NCBI RefSeq assembly: GCF_027887165.1
Contig: NC_077228.1
Location: forward strand, 111,367,096-111,431,095
Reading direction: 5' to 3'
Length of the DNA stretch: 64,000 nt
DNA from: Monodelphis domestica
Lineage: Eukaryota > Chordata > Mammalia > Didelphimorphia > Didelphidae
The notes under the pieces: generated by a model
Told to the model about the DNA's origin: nothing
Seen by the model: the letters and a program-made list of their open reading frames with translations, nothing else
The model's database searches: none
Shown: piece after piece, positions 23,795 through 35,667 of the stretch
How the letters are laid out: each line of letters begins with the position of its first letter
Position numbering within the stretch: the first letter of the stretch is position 1
Program-made: the position numbers and the translations under genes

Positions 23795-25040
23795 AGAGAT
23801 GTATGGTGGTTGTCCTTTGGGAGAGAAGCCTGCATTTTCCCATCTTTGGCCCAAAATGCCCATCCTGAATCACTTTTTTTTCTAATGGTTTGGAGTCGGA
23901 TCTACCAGAGTTAACATTCCTTTATCCTGCATGAAGAAAGCAGCTTTGGAACATGGAGGAGAAAGGCCCCGGGATGTGGGAGGCCCAGTGGATTCCTTCA
24001 GCGCCATGACCAAACCTAGATGAGGGCCCTCAGATCCATCAGCTTTGTGGGGCAGCCAGCCGCTCCGTTTGGTAGCTCCCGACAGGGATGAAGCTTGTTG
24101 GGAGGCCTGAGCCTCTGGTGTATGCGTCTCCCCAGGAGCCTTTTCTCCTGGGGAAAAGAGAGCCTCATCCTTCACTCTACATTCCTTAGGTGGCAGCTTG
24201 GAGAACCTGTGGGCCCAAGGGATCTCAGTTGGAACCCACCTCGTCCATCGTCCTGCCCCCAGGAAAGGGGGGAGGCATTTTCTCGAAGCAAAGTCTTTGC
24301 ATCCGTTCTGTCACTTCTTGCCTTCTTTCCCTTTTGGTCATCTCCATCCCCTCCATTCCCCGTCCTACCCAGCCAACATCCATCTGCCGCCTGGCACCAC
24401 GAGCTGAGCAATGGGTGAACGGGAAGCCACCGGCGCAAGTCCTCGTCAGCCCTCCCCAGCCCAGGGGTGGGAGGGGGAGTCATCTTCCCCATCTGCGGGG
24501 CTCGAGAACCAGCGGGGAGGGGGAGGGCCTCGGCAGGGCACGATGCAGTCAACTGGAATGGAAGTGGCACGCTGTGATTTTTACACCAGAAAGCCAGCAG
24601 ACCTTGCGCAGAGAGCCCTCTGCGGGACCCACGTGACAGAAGCCCCCCTTCCACGCCTGTGAGCTGTGAACTGTGGCAGGGAATCGGGGGGCCGCACCCT
24701 ACCCAGGAGCGAAGAGAACCCTGACGGACACCCAACAGCTTCTCTGGGGAGCCGGGGCTCCCCCTTCCCAGATGATGCCAGCAAAGGGATGAACAGACCG
24801 CTTGGGAAGGGCTGGTATAGATGTACTTCCTATTCAGAAGAGATATTAGATCTTCCAGGGAAATGCAATGTTGTGGCGTATGACTTGTATGTAACGTTTG
24901 TGTAAAATGGTATATTCTTTAAAACAATTGTGTTGATAACTGGAATAATGTATGTATGTATGCTTGGAAATGCTTTGTATGAACATAAGGCTGTCACTCA
25001 ACAAAGGTTGGATTGGGGAGAATCCAAAGCACAACTTCAA

Positions 25041-25046
25041 AATAAA
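25041..25046 (+). promoter_or_regulatory. SRGAP1: distal polyadenylation signal AATAAA
   Basis: AATAAA followed by a GT-rich element (cgtttttaggttc). It marks the likely 3' end of SRGAP1; repeats resume after it. Confidence 0.6.
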
Positions 25047-25752
25047 ATACGTTTTTAGGTTCTAAAGCTCTGATTCACATCCTTCCCATGCTTTAGAACC
25101 TCACTTCCCAGGAGGTTTTCGGAAGCAATGGATGGGCTGGGGGCACCCACCTTGGCCCAGGATGGGCGAGGGTGCAAGGGTCCCTGAGCCGAGCCCCGAG
25201 GCGTAAGGGCATCGCATCCATAGGGGACCGTTTCAGCATCCCCACCCGGGGCGGAAGATGCTTCTTGGAAAGGATTGTGGGCTCTGCATTGGATGGCCTG
25301 TTACCTTGACAACTGTTCCCTGGCTGAATCCACCTTTCCTGGGTCTGATTAGGAGAAAGAATTCTCCCTTCTTCCTCCATTTTGATGTCAGGCAGAGAAG
25401 AGAATGTTGGGGTGCGGTGGGGAGGGGAGTCAGGGAAAACATTTCAGGAGCTTTGCCAATGATATATTTTGTTTTCCCCCAGAATGAAGGCCCTAACAGT
25501 GGCCCCTGACAGCCCCTTTGCCCCTTTTACCCGCATCTGGTAAGGAAGGATTGGATGGCACGTCACAATATTTATTTCGAGGGAATCCCTTCAGGAATGG
25601 GAAAGATTTTACCCTGAATACAGTAATCCATCCTTGGGCCAGGGGAGCCCTGCCAGAGTGAATGCCATCAGAGAGGACTTTGGAGACCCAGAACATGTCC
25701 TAGGACCTTTGGAAGAGGTCTAGAGGACATTTTGGGTCCTTACAACAGTATA

Positions 25753-25940
25753 GGGGCAGCGAGGTGGCTTAATGGACTGAGAGCCAGGCCTAGAGACGGG
25801 AGTTCAATGCTGGTCTCAAACACTTCCCAGCTGTGTGGCCCTGGGCAAATCACTTAACTCCCATCACCTAGTTCTTGCCAGTCTTCTGCCTTGGAACCAA
25901 CACACAGCATTGATTCTAAGAGGTAACAGTTTAAAAAAGC
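25753..25940 (+). mobile_element. CORE-SINE (Mon1/WSINE type)
   Basis: Plus-strand copy from ggggcagcgaggtggctta to an A-rich tail. Confidence 0.9.
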
Positions 25941-26196
25941 TATTTATTTTAAAGAACCATGAGATATTTGGGTTTGAGCCCGACCCACACCTCCCTTACT
26001 CCAGATAATGCTACTGAGTGGAGCCTGCCCAGTTCTTCAGTTATGCAGGGACCAAGGCAAGAAACGGGCCCCGGGAATCCAGCCTCCCACTCTATGGAAG
26101 GCAGAACTAGCTCCGTAGCTTTCGATGCTCAGCCACGTCGTTTCCTTGCTCTGGGAGAATCTTGGACCCCAAGAGTCACAGATCCATTCCAGGAGC

Positions 26197-26385
26197 ATGT
26201 AGGTGATACAACAGATAAAATGTCGGTCCGGAAGACCCAAGTTGGAATTCTGCCTCCAGCACTTACTAGCTGTGTAATCCTAGACATCCTCTCTGCCTCA
26301 GTTTCCTTATTTGTAAGAGCCTCTGCCTCTAGGGTGGTTGTGAGCCTATAGCTCTACGTAAATGCTAGCAATCATTCTAGAAAGC
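26197..26385 (+). mobile_element. MIR/SINE1-like fossil
   Basis: Contains acttactagctgtgtaatcc and ctgcctcagtttccttattt. Confidence 0.7.
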
Positions 26386-26796
26386 CTGAAGGTACCTTCA
26401 AGGCCATCCAGGCCAGTCACCTTCATTTTGGTTTATAGATGAGAAAAGGTGCCCAAGTAAGTCATACGTCATCATAGGGAGACCGAGTCCCGGTCCTCCT
26501 CCTCTAGGGCGTCTGCGTGTTTCACTGAGCCATCTTTCCCTCAGGTGGTAGCGTCCCTCTCTGCCCTGGACCCTAAGGGCCCTCTGCCCTGAGGCTCTCC
26601 TCAAAAAGGTGGGCCGGTTCTGACTCCCTGTAGAAGGGGGGAGGTTTGGTTGGAACAACTCGGACAGCCCCTGGCTCTCCTGTAAATGAGGGAATACTAA
26701 AGAGATCTCAGCAAAGCCCCAGGACAGAGAGGAGTTTGGTCTCCCCTTAGGTCCATTAGCTCAACTCCTCTGGGAAAAATTTGGTAAAAACTAATG

Positions 26797-27093
26797 GGGG
26801 CAGCTAGATAGCCCAGTTGGGAGGGCCTGGGTTCAAATCAGCTGTGTGACCCTGGGCAAATAACAACCCTGTTTGCCTAGCACTTGCCCCTTTTTTTCCC
26901 CTTTAAACCCTCACCTTCCATCTTAGAATCAATACTGGGTATTATTGGTTCTAAGGCAGACGAGTGGTAAGGGCTAGGCAATGGGGGGTTAGTCACCTGC
27001 CCAGGATCACACAGCCAGGACGCGTCTGAGGACCCTCCCATCTCTGGACCTGATCAATCCACTGAGCCACCCAGCTGCCCCCTGCACTCGCCC
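26797..27093 (+). mobile_element. CORE-SINE, short plus copy split by a minus copy
   Basis: Plus copy 26797-26889, interrupted by a minus-strand copy at 26890-27083. The flanks gcacttgccc (26880-26889) and gcactcgccc (27084-27093) are the worn target duplication of the inner insertion. Confidence 0.75.
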
Positions 27094-27167
27094 TTCTGTT
27101 TGACAGTGGGCACCCTCAGAGTTTGCTCCATCTCCATACAAAATCTTTTGAAAGCCTAACATAATGG

Positions 27168-27425
27168 GACTCAGCAATGGATGAAATGCCACACTGGCAT
27201 CAGGAAGACCCAAGTTCACATCTGGTCCCAGGCACTGACTAAGCTATGTGACCTGGATAAGTCTCTTAACCCTATCTATCTGCATCAGTTTCCTCATCTG
27301 CAAAATGGGATACCTCCCAAGATTGTTGTAAGGATCAAAGGATATATTATTTGTAATGTGCTTATGAGCCTAGCACAGTGCCTGGCACATAGGAAGTGCT
27401 GCATAAATGCTAGTTGTTATCAACA
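27168..27425 (+). mobile_element. MIR/SINE1-like fossil
   Basis: Contains catcaggaagacccaagttc, tcagtttcctcatctgcaaa, and gtgcctggcacataggaagt at the end. Confidence 0.75.
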
Positions 27426-27435
27426 GGAAGAAAAA

Positions 27436-27546
27436 GGAAAAAAAATATTTTAATTTTTTAACTTAATACAAATTACATGTAATCATTTTCCACCTAAATT
27501 TTCCAAAGTTATATGTTCCAAATTGTCTTCCCTCCCCCTCTCCAGT
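27436..27546 (-). mobile_element. LINE-1 3' tail fragment
   Basis: The minus strand reads ggaacatataactttggaaa and tggaaaatgattacatgtaa, the end of a marsupial L1 3'UTR. Confidence 0.6.
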
Positions 27547-27764
27547 TTTTTTTTTCCCTTTAAACCCTTGCCTTCCATCCTGGTATCAATACTGTGTACT
27601 GGTTCCAAGGCAGAAGAGTAGTAAGGGCTAAGCAATGGAGGTTAAGTGACTTGCTCAGGGTCACCCAGCTGGGAAGTGTCTGAGGCCAGATTTGAACTCA
27701 GGACCTCTGTCCCTAGGCCTGGCTTTCACTCCACTGGGCTACCCAGCTGTACCCCCCCCCCCCC
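27547..27764 (-). mobile_element. CORE-SINE (Mon1/WSINE type)
   Basis: Full-length-like; ends in a C-run (27752-27764) in place of the usual gggg head complement. Confidence 0.88.
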
Positions 27765-27765
27765 A

Positions 27766-27930
27766 GTTTTAAAGAGTCACTGATTTCCCAATCTGGAAAG
27801 GACTTGAGAAGCCATTTAGTTCATGTTTTACATCTGAGGAAACTGAGGCCCACAGAGATGAGGTCCCCAAGGTCCCCCTGGTAGTAGGCAACAGCTAGGA
27901 TAGGAACCCACATCCTCTGACTCCACCCTC
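27766..27930 (-). mobile_element. MIR-family fossil, copy 1 of a local pair
   Basis: cagttttaaagagtcactga, ggacttgagaagccatttag, gaaactgaggcccacagaga. A close second copy lies at 28790-28900. Confidence 0.6.
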
Positions 27931-28629
27931 TCACAGTTTCCTTTTCTGTCCATCCTGGCCATGGGGCGGGGGTGGGGTGTGTGTGGGGGGGTAGGTGCTG
28001 TTCCTCCGGGCCCCCAGAAGGGAGCAGCTAGCAGGGATGGGTGGAAATGGCCAGTTCTGAGGGGATGCTCAGCAGCATCCCCACGGGTGCCAGGCTGGCT
28101 GCCTCCACAACTCGCCTCTCTCAGGATCCCCGATCCTCTTCCAGATTTCTTTTAAACATTCCACATGGGGCAGACCGTTGGAAAGTGTTCTTTCTAGAGG
28201 GCAGGAGCGAGCTCGGCCCTAGAGGAGCCAGCGCAGAGGTATCCAGTCCCCCGGCCCGGCAGAGGCTGGTTTGGGGAATGCCATGCTCGACCCTCAGGCA
28301 GAGAGCCGAGTCAGGGGCCACACTGGCCCTTCTCCCCCTCCCGGGTTTCCTTCTCCCAGAAGCCTCCAGAGACGGGCTCCGGGCTTTAATAGGACATTCA
28401 TCGACCTGCAGAATGCTGCAGTGTGCTGGGTGCCTCGGCAGAGCAGGTTCCAACAGGCAACATGCAGCCCAAGAGGTTCCGCAACCCCTTGCTGAGCACC
28501 GACTGCGTGTCCCAGACCGCTTCGGAGAAAGCCGTGGACACAAACATCTGTGACTCAAGGAAGCGTAAAGCCCGTCTGGGGGCTGCCCGTCTCTGCCCCT
28601 CACCCCTCACTTAGAAGCAACACTACCTC

Positions 28630-28900
28630 TCCGTTCCAAGGCAGGAGGCGGGTAAGGGCTAGGCCAGGGGTGAAGTGGCTTCTCCAGAAGTTTGCCCAGT
28701 GTTTGAGGGCAGATTTGAAACCAGGACCTCCATTTTTAGGAAAGATAGGTTCAAGCATTCATGATCCAGCTTGTCTCCCTCCCCATTTCCAGTTTTAAAG
28801 AGTCCTTGATTCCCCAAGCTGGAAGGGACTTGAGAAGCCATTTAGTCCAGCATCTTTGTTTTACATCTAAAGAAACTGAGGCCCACAGAGATGAGGTGAA
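28630..28900 (-). mobile_element. CORE-SINE fragment plus MIR copy 2
   Basis: A worn SINE piece (28630-28735) is followed by 28790-28900, which repeats the MIR segment at 27766 with about one base in ten changed. Confidence 0.6.
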
Positions 28901-28956
28901 GGTGCCTAACTCTTAACCCTCTTCTGCCTTGGAACTAGTACACAGTATTGATCTAA

Positions 28957-29212
28957 AATGAAAGGGAAGGGAGAGAGAAAAAGAGACAGACAGAGAGAGA
29001 GGAGAGAGACAGACAGAGAGAAGAGAGACAGAGAGAGAGAAGAGAGAGACAGAGGAGACAGGAGAGAGACAGAGAGGAGACAGGAGAGACAGAGAGAGAG
29101 AAGAGAGAAACAGAGAGAGAGAGGAGACAGAGGAAAGATAGAGAAAAAGAAAGAATAAGAAGGAAGGAAAGGAGGGAGGGAGAAAGAGAAAAAGAGAGAG
29201 AAAGAAAGACTT
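28957..29212. repeat. polypurine (GA)-rich tract
   Basis: About 255 nt almost entirely A and G on the + strand, built from gagagacaga-type units. Confidence 0.95.
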
Positions 29213-29283
29213 TAGAAGTTGACACTTTATCTCCATTTTAAAAGAAATCAAGGATCCCAAAAATGGGCAATAAAGGAGTGAGA

Positions 29284-29452
29284 GACCGCTAGGTAGCACA
29301 GTGGTAGAACACCAAGACTAAAGATGGGAGGACCTGGGTTCAAATTTGTCCTTAGGTACTTCCTAGCTCTGTGACTCTGGACATCTAGGTTAAAAAAAAA
29401 AAACGTTCTTCTGTCTTAAACTTGGGACTAAGAGAGGAGGTAAGAGTTTAAA
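29284..29452 (+). mobile_element. CORE-SINE copy
   Basis: gaccgctaggtagcacagtg head to an A-run tail near 29450; tail half diverged. Confidence 0.75.
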
Positions 29453-29639
29453 AAAAAATAAGGAAGGAAAGAATAGCAGACATGTAGGAATGCCAGTGCC
29501 AAAATGGGAGATGGAGCACCTGAGGAACAGCACACACCCAACTGGATTGTCTAGTCATGGAAACAAAGGGGATGTGAGAAGAATGGAAAGGTAGGAAGGA
29601 ACCAGGTTGTGAAGAGCTTTAAAAGCCAGGAAATGGGGT

Positions 29640-29870
29640 TGAACCTTCTGCCGAGAGTCAGAAAGACTCACCTTCCTGAGTTCAAATTTGGCCTCCAACA
29701 CTCCCTAACAGTGTGACCCTGAGCAAGTCACTTAACCTTGTTTGCCTCAGATTCCTCATCTATAAAATGAGCTACAGAAGATGGCAAACACTCAGGTATT
29801 TTTTGCTAAGAAAACCTCAAATGGGTCATGAAGAGTCAGACATGACTGAACAACTCTCCTGAATCAAGTG
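29640..29870 (+). mobile_element. SINE1-type marsupial SINE
   Basis: Contains cctgagttcaaatttggcct, gtgtgaccctgagcaagtca, and the long 3' part (aaacctcaaatgggtcatga, agtcagacatgactgaacaa) that marks this family. Confidence 0.8.
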
Positions 29871-30254
29871 AGAATCTTGGCATTCTGACTAAAGGTTTTC
29901 CAGGTGAAGGTCATCCCCAGGGAGCAGAAGGAAGGATTCCAAGGTGCAAGAAGAGGAGTAATAGGGAGAATTCTCAGTATGGAAAATGGGGGGAACTAGA
30001 CAGACTTTTCTCTTTCTACTGAAGTGAGAAGCTGTTCCAGGAAGTGGGCACTATAATGCCAATTCCCTTTATATAGTGCCGTTTTCAAGGCACTTTCCTG
30101 ACCCTGCCCTGTGACATACATGATCCCCATTTTACAGGTGAGACTAGAAAATAATTCAAGCAGTTAAGCCGCTGGTTTATGGTCACACAGCAAGTGTATC
30201 AGAGCCAGGATTCAAATTCAGGTCTCTGACCCAAACCCAATAATGATCCCTCTA

Positions 30255-30400
30255 GTCACCCCTAAGGAGTCCATGGATAGTTTTCAGGGGGTCTGTAAAC
30301 TTGGAGAGGGAAAAAAATTACATTTTAATTTTCACTATCTCCTCATTTAAACTTAGTATTTTTCTCCAATTATAAATGTTAGCAACTTCTGAGAAGGGCT
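30255..30400. mobile_element. DNA-transposon relic (same family as 8104-8310)
   Basis: aaggagtccatggatagttt, gggggtctgtaaacttggag; inverted relative to the 8104 copy. Confidence 0.5.
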
Positions 30401-30458
30401 TCCCTTAATTCCCAAAGGGGAACATGATAGAAGAGTAGGTTAAGAATTTATGAGCAAG

Positions 30459-30625
30459 GGGCATCTGGGTGGCTCAGTGACAGAAGGTCCTGGGTTCAAA
30501 TCTAGCCTTAGACATTTCCTAGCTATGTGACCCTGGGCAAGTCACTGAACCCTCATTTCCTAGTTCTTATCACTTCTGCCTTGGAATTGATATTTAGTTC
30601 TAAGAGAAGATTTTTTTTAAGAGTC
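30459..30625 (+). mobile_element. CORE-SINE copy
   Basis: ggggcatctgggtggctcag head to an A-rich tail, directly upstream of the purine tract at 30633. Confidence 0.85.
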
Positions 30626-30632
30626 TATGAGA

Positions 30633-31328
30633 TAGAGGGAGAGAAGGAAGAAAAGAAGGAAGGGGGAGAGGGGGAGGAAGGAGGGAAGAAAAGAATGGAA
30701 GGAAGAATGAGGGAGGGAGAAAGGAAAGGAGGGAGGGAAGGAAGAAGGGAGGAAGAAAGGGGGAGGGAGAAAGGAAGGAAGGAAGAAAGAGCGAGGAAGG
30801 AAGGAAGGGAGGGAGGGAAGGAGGAAGGGAGGAAGACAGGAAGGGAGAGAGAGAGGGAGAAAGGAAGGGAGGGAGGAAGGGAAAGAGAAAGGAGGGAAGG
30901 GAGGAAGGGAGGAAGACAGGAAGGGAGAGAGAGAGGGAGAAAGGAAGGGAGGAAGGGAAGGAGAAAGGAAGGAAGGGAGGAAGGGAAGGAGGAAGGGAGG
31001 AAGAAAGGAAGGGAGAGAGAGAGGGAGAAAGGAAGGGAGGAAGGGAAGGAGAAAGGAAGGAAGGGACGGAGGGAAGGAGAAAGGAAGGAAGAAAGGAAGG
31101 GAGAGAGAGGGAGGAAGGAAGGGAGAAAGGAAGGAAGGGAGGAAGGGAAGGAGAAAGGAAGGGAGGGAGGGAAAGAGAAAGGGAGGAAGAAAGGAAGGGA
31201 GGGAGGGAAGGAGGGAGGAGGAAAGAAAAGGAAGGGAGGGAAGGAAGAAGGGAGGAAGGAAGAAAGGAAGGGAGGGAGAGAGGGAAGGAAGGAGGGAGAA
31301 AAGCAGGAAGATAAGAAGGCAGGAAGGC
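30633..31328. repeat. polypurine (GGAA/GAGGGA)n tract
   Basis: About 700 nt of nearly pure A/G on the + strand (ggaaggaagggagg, gggagagagaggg motifs), following the A-rich tail of the preceding SINE. Confidence 0.96.
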
Positions 31329-31855
31329 ACTAGAGTGTTTATTAAGCTATTACTATATGCTAGACTGTGTTAAGTGCTGGGGATACAGATAAAAGCAAGC
31401 ACAATGGTCTGGGAAACCTGTTAATAGGGTTGGGGCTGGGTGGCAGGTGTGGAGCCAGCATGGAAGGGACCTGGAGGCCCGGTTTCCAGCCAGGACCAGG
31501 TGAAAGGTCACTGCCCTTCATGTCAGGGCAGAGTACAGGCTTGGCTTTGCTGCTAGTGGGATGAGAATGGTGACGTGGACGAGGGACATGTCCAGAAGAT
31601 GTCCAGAGTGGCATGGAGGCCCATTTAGAATCTCTCTCGGGGATAACTGCTGCCTCTTAACTAGAACCCTGGTGCCAGTAGCTGTGCCTCTAGCAAAGGC
31701 TCTTTGTACTATCTGTGTCAGAATACAGCACCAACTGTGGTGTCACAGCAGCCGGGTGGGGCTGAGAGAGGAAACCACCAGGTGTGGCTCTGGGAAAGTC
31801 CCTTCCTACTTTCTACAGAAACATGGAATTTCCTGCTTTTCACCCCCATCTCAGG

Positions 31856-32380
<525 letters not shown>

Positions 32381-32624
32381 CGTGGAAGGAAATGAGAAAC
32401 CCCTCTAGCATCCTTGGCCAGAAAACCCCAAGGGCAGCAGGGTCCCACACAGCTCCTTCTCACCCAGCCCCATTTGGAGGGCCAGCTCCTGGATGGGGAG
32501 CTGGGACACCTGGGTTGGATTCCCAGCAGTCGTTGCACAAGGTTGCACAACTGGCTGGGTTTCAGTTTCCCATCAACAAAAAGGAAAATCTGACTCTTCC
32601 TCCGTGTTGTCTCCCCAGGCCTTC

Positions 32625-33414
32625 AGGGAGAGGAGTGAGAGGGGGGAGAGGGAGGAGAGGGGGAGAAGAGGGAGAGGAGAGAGAAGGGGGAGAGGAGGGA
32701 GAGGAGAGAGAGGGAGGAGGGGGGAGGGGAGGGAGAGGAGGGAGAAGGGGGAGAGGAAGGAGAGGGGGGAGAGGGGGAGAGGGGGAGAGGGAGGAGAGGG
32801 GGAGAGGAGTGAGAGGAGAGAGAAGGGGGGAGAGGAGGGAGAGGAGGGAGAGGAGAGAGCGGGAGGAGGGGGGAGGGAGGGAGAGGAGGGAGAAGGGGGA
32901 GAGGAGGGAGAGGAGGGAGAAGGGGGAGAAGAGGGAGAGGGGGGGAGAGGGAGGGAGAGGGGGAGAGGAGTGAGAGGAGAGAGAAGGGGGGAGAGGAGAG
33001 AGAGGGGGGAGAGGGGAGGAGAGGGGGAGAGGAGTGAGAGGAGAGAGAAGGGGGAGAGGAGGGAGAGGGGGAGAGGAGGAGAAGGGGGGAGTGGAGGGAG
33101 AGGGGGGAGAGGAGGGAGAGGGAGGAGGGGGAGGGGAGGGAGAGGAGGGAGAAGGGAGAGAGGAGGGAGAAGGGGGAGAGGAGGGAGAGGGGGGAGAGGA
33201 GGGAGAGGAGGGAGAGGGAGAGAGGAGGGAGAAAGGGGAGAGGAGGGAGAGGGGGGAGAGAAGAGAGAGGGGGAGAGGAGTGAGAAAGGGGAGAGGAGGG
33301 AGAGGGGGAGAGAAGAGAGAGGGGGAGAGGAGGGAGAAGGGAGAGAGGAGGGAGAAGGGGGAGAGGAGGGAGAGGGGGGAGAGGGGGGAGAGGAGGGAGA
33401 GGGGAGAGAGGGGG
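32625..33414. repeat. polypurine (GGGAGA/GGAGAG)n tract
   Basis: About 790 nt of A/G with very high G, irregular 5-12 bp units, G-runs of 3-6. Compatible with triplex or G-quadruplex folding. Confidence 0.96.
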
Positions 33415-33796
33415 CCCCCAGGCTGACCCTGAGCAAAGGCTTTGGGTTCCTGGGAGTCCCTGGCAGCAGCAGGCTGAGATGAGGCCGAGGTGATCTGGGA
33501 AATGTGCCTGCTGAAGGCAGCTTCTGATTCCTTTGGCTTCAGTGAGCTGCTAAGCCCCTCAGCCAGACTGAGGGAAACAGGGCTGAGCCTGGGGTTTCCC
33601 TGCCTCAGAGACCTCCCGCATGGGGAGTCGGGGCCAAGCAGGCCTTCCGCAGACGCCTGTGCAGGCTCAGACCTGGCTCATCTCCTCCCTTTCCCTTTCA
33701 GGGGAGGCTGGGGAGCAGCCTCTGAGCCAGGGCAGAAAGAAAGAAAGAAAGAAATCAGGAAGTACGGTCCTGGAGAATGAGGAGAGCCTGGGTGCT

Positions 33797-33836
33797 GAGC
33801 TGAGCTGAGCTGAGCTGAGCTGAGCTGAGCTGGGCT
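33797..33836. repeat. (GAGCT)n pentamer array
   Basis: Seven perfect GAGCT units followed by GGGCT and GGGT. Confidence 0.95.
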
Positions 33837-34647
33837 GGGTGCTAGGGCAGGCCAGGGGGAAGAGGCTTCTCCAACTCCTGCCCTCTCCACTCCAATCCGC
33901 CTGACCTGGCCTGGCCCTCCCCACCGGTGCCAGGGGCCTCAGGTGAGCCTGGGACCCTCGATGGGGGCGCATCCTCTCCTAGGCAGGAGGACCCTGGCAT
34001 GGCAGCCCGATCAGGGCTGGGGGAGGGGAGGGGTTCTTGGACAGTGATGGTTTGGGTGGATGGATGCCTCAAGGGGGAGAATCTGGACCATCTTCCCGTG
34101 CCAGTGGCCCTCAGCTGGAGCTGGGACACCAGGGGGCTGGGGCCCAGGTCAATGGCTCCTCTGTCTCCAGCCGCCTCTCCCTGGTGGCCACCCACCTGGG
34201 CTCTGTGCTCAAGGAGCTTGGGAGAGTCCTCAGTTTCCCCTCACGCACAATGAAAGGTTGGGTTTGATGCAGAAGTTCTCCAGCAGCCCTGATAGTCTAG
34301 GATCCTCTTATCGTCCCGTGGGGGCCCTGGAGGAAACGGGGAGATAAATCCACAGCACTTCCTTGGGGCAGGTTCTGCCTTCTCTCGGATGTCCCCAGAC
34401 TCCCCTGGAGCTCCTTTCCCCTTCGCCCTGGCTTCGAGGATCTTCCTAGATCCTAGGGGGAGGCTGTGTCTCTGGCCTGTACCCACCAGTGGAGGCAAAA
34501 GCTCTGAGATTCTGGGGAGTCAGAAACCCCCCGCCCAGCCCTGAGGGCCCCAGCCTGTGGGGAGCTTGAGAAACAGGAAAGGCTCAGCCTCTGGCAGCAA
34601 CTGGCCAGCTGGTAGTGAGGTGGTGGCTCTCCTCTGGCTTCTTTCAG

Positions 34648-34740
34648 GAGCGTCGCAGCTTCTGGGCTTCCCTGGGACCAAAGGCAACCTCCGGGCTTGC
34701 TGGGAATACTAAGATTTCAAGGCTGCACTGAGTGTGTCTG
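34648..34740 (+). other. IKBKE: candidate non-coding 5' exon of IKBKE
   Basis: 93 nt bounded by a strong acceptor (ggcttctttcag) and a consensus donor (gtaagtgagc), in unique sequence 2.7 kb upstream of the first coding exon. IKBKE in other mammals has untranslated exons upstream of its start codon. Joined to 37432 it gives TG+A, a stop in the kinase frame, so it cannot add N-terminal residues in that frame. Confidence 0.5.
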
Positions 34741-34847
34741 GTAAGTGAGCTTCATTTTGCTCTAATTCCCTCTTCCTTAGTGCTTAGCCCTACTGTGTTG
34801 CTGGCACACTGGAGGTGTTTAATAAATGCTTGTTAACTTGACTTCAG

Positions 34848-35035
34848 GGGACAGCTAGGTGGGCTCAATAGATAGAGAGTCAAGGATAGAGCTGGGAGTC
34901 CTGGGTTCAAATATGGCTTGAGATGCTCCATGTCCCTGGGCAAGCCACTTAACCCCCACTGCCTAGATCTTACCCTCTTCTGTCTTGGAGTTGATATCAA
35001 TTCTAAGACAGATAGTAAGGATTTTTTAAGTGTTT
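34848..35035 (+). mobile_element. CORE-SINE copy
   Basis: ggggacagctaggtgggctc head; tail near 35035. Confidence 0.85.
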
Positions 35036-35166
35036 TAAAATATATTTTTAAAAGCTTCCTTTAATTATTTTGCATTTATTGATCTGTATAAATGTTGCAT
35101 TCCTAGGCTACTTCCACCACTCCCCACCCCAGAATATAATAAGCCCGATGAGGGCAAGGACAGTTT

Positions 35167-35203
35167 TCTTTCTTTCTTTCTTTCTTTCTTTTCTTTCTTT
35201 TCT

Positions 35204-35235
<32 letters not shown>

Positions 35236-35271
35236 TTCTTTCTTTCTTCTTCTTTCTTTCTTTCTTTCTTT

Positions 35272-35310
<39 letters not shown>

Positions 35311-35534
35311 CCCTTCCCTTCCCTTCCCTTCCCTTCCCTTCCCTTCCCTCCCCTTCCCTCCCCCTCCCCTCCCCTTCCCTTCCCTTCATCTTGACAGAAA
35401 GAGTGGTAAGCGCTAGGCAATGGGGCTTAAGTGACTTGCCCAGGGTCACACAACTCGGAAATGTCTGGGGTTAGATTTGAACCTAGGACCTCCCATCTCT
35501 AGGTCTGGCTCTCCATCCACTGAGCTACCCAGCT
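35167..35534 (-). mobile_element. CORE-SINE with long compound tail
   Basis: The SINE body (35388-35534) has a tail complement made of (TTTC)n at 35167-35310 and (CCCTT)n at 35311-35387. Flanks gacagttt at 35159-35166 and 35535-35542 form an 8-bp duplication. Confidence 0.85.
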
Positions 35535-35667
35535 GACAGTTTCTTTGTTTGTTTCTGTATCCACAGCCCTAAGGCAAGACCTTGTACAAAGGGCATCCTG
35601 CCCCTTCATTGAGTCCTTTAATCTTTGCCTTCAGATTTGAGAAATAAAAAGCACAGGCATTAATTAT

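Larger units (their letters stand above)
22066..25066 (+). other. SRGAP1: SRGAP1 3'UTR
   Basis: About 3 kb after the stop with almost none of the SINEs that fill the rest of the window, as expected of an exon. Two AATAAA hexamers are present (23789 and 25041). The AT-rich 24880-25040 section, with TGTAAA and TATGTATGTATG, looks like a conserved UTR end. The (CA)n tract at 22534-22580 lies inside. The extent is inferred. Confidence 0.7.

Noticed and set aside
28041-28603. Overlapping open frames of 160-170 residues on both strands
   Set aside because: GC-rich, no recognisable domain or family likeness, open on both strands at once. Typical of chance frames in CpG-rich DNA.
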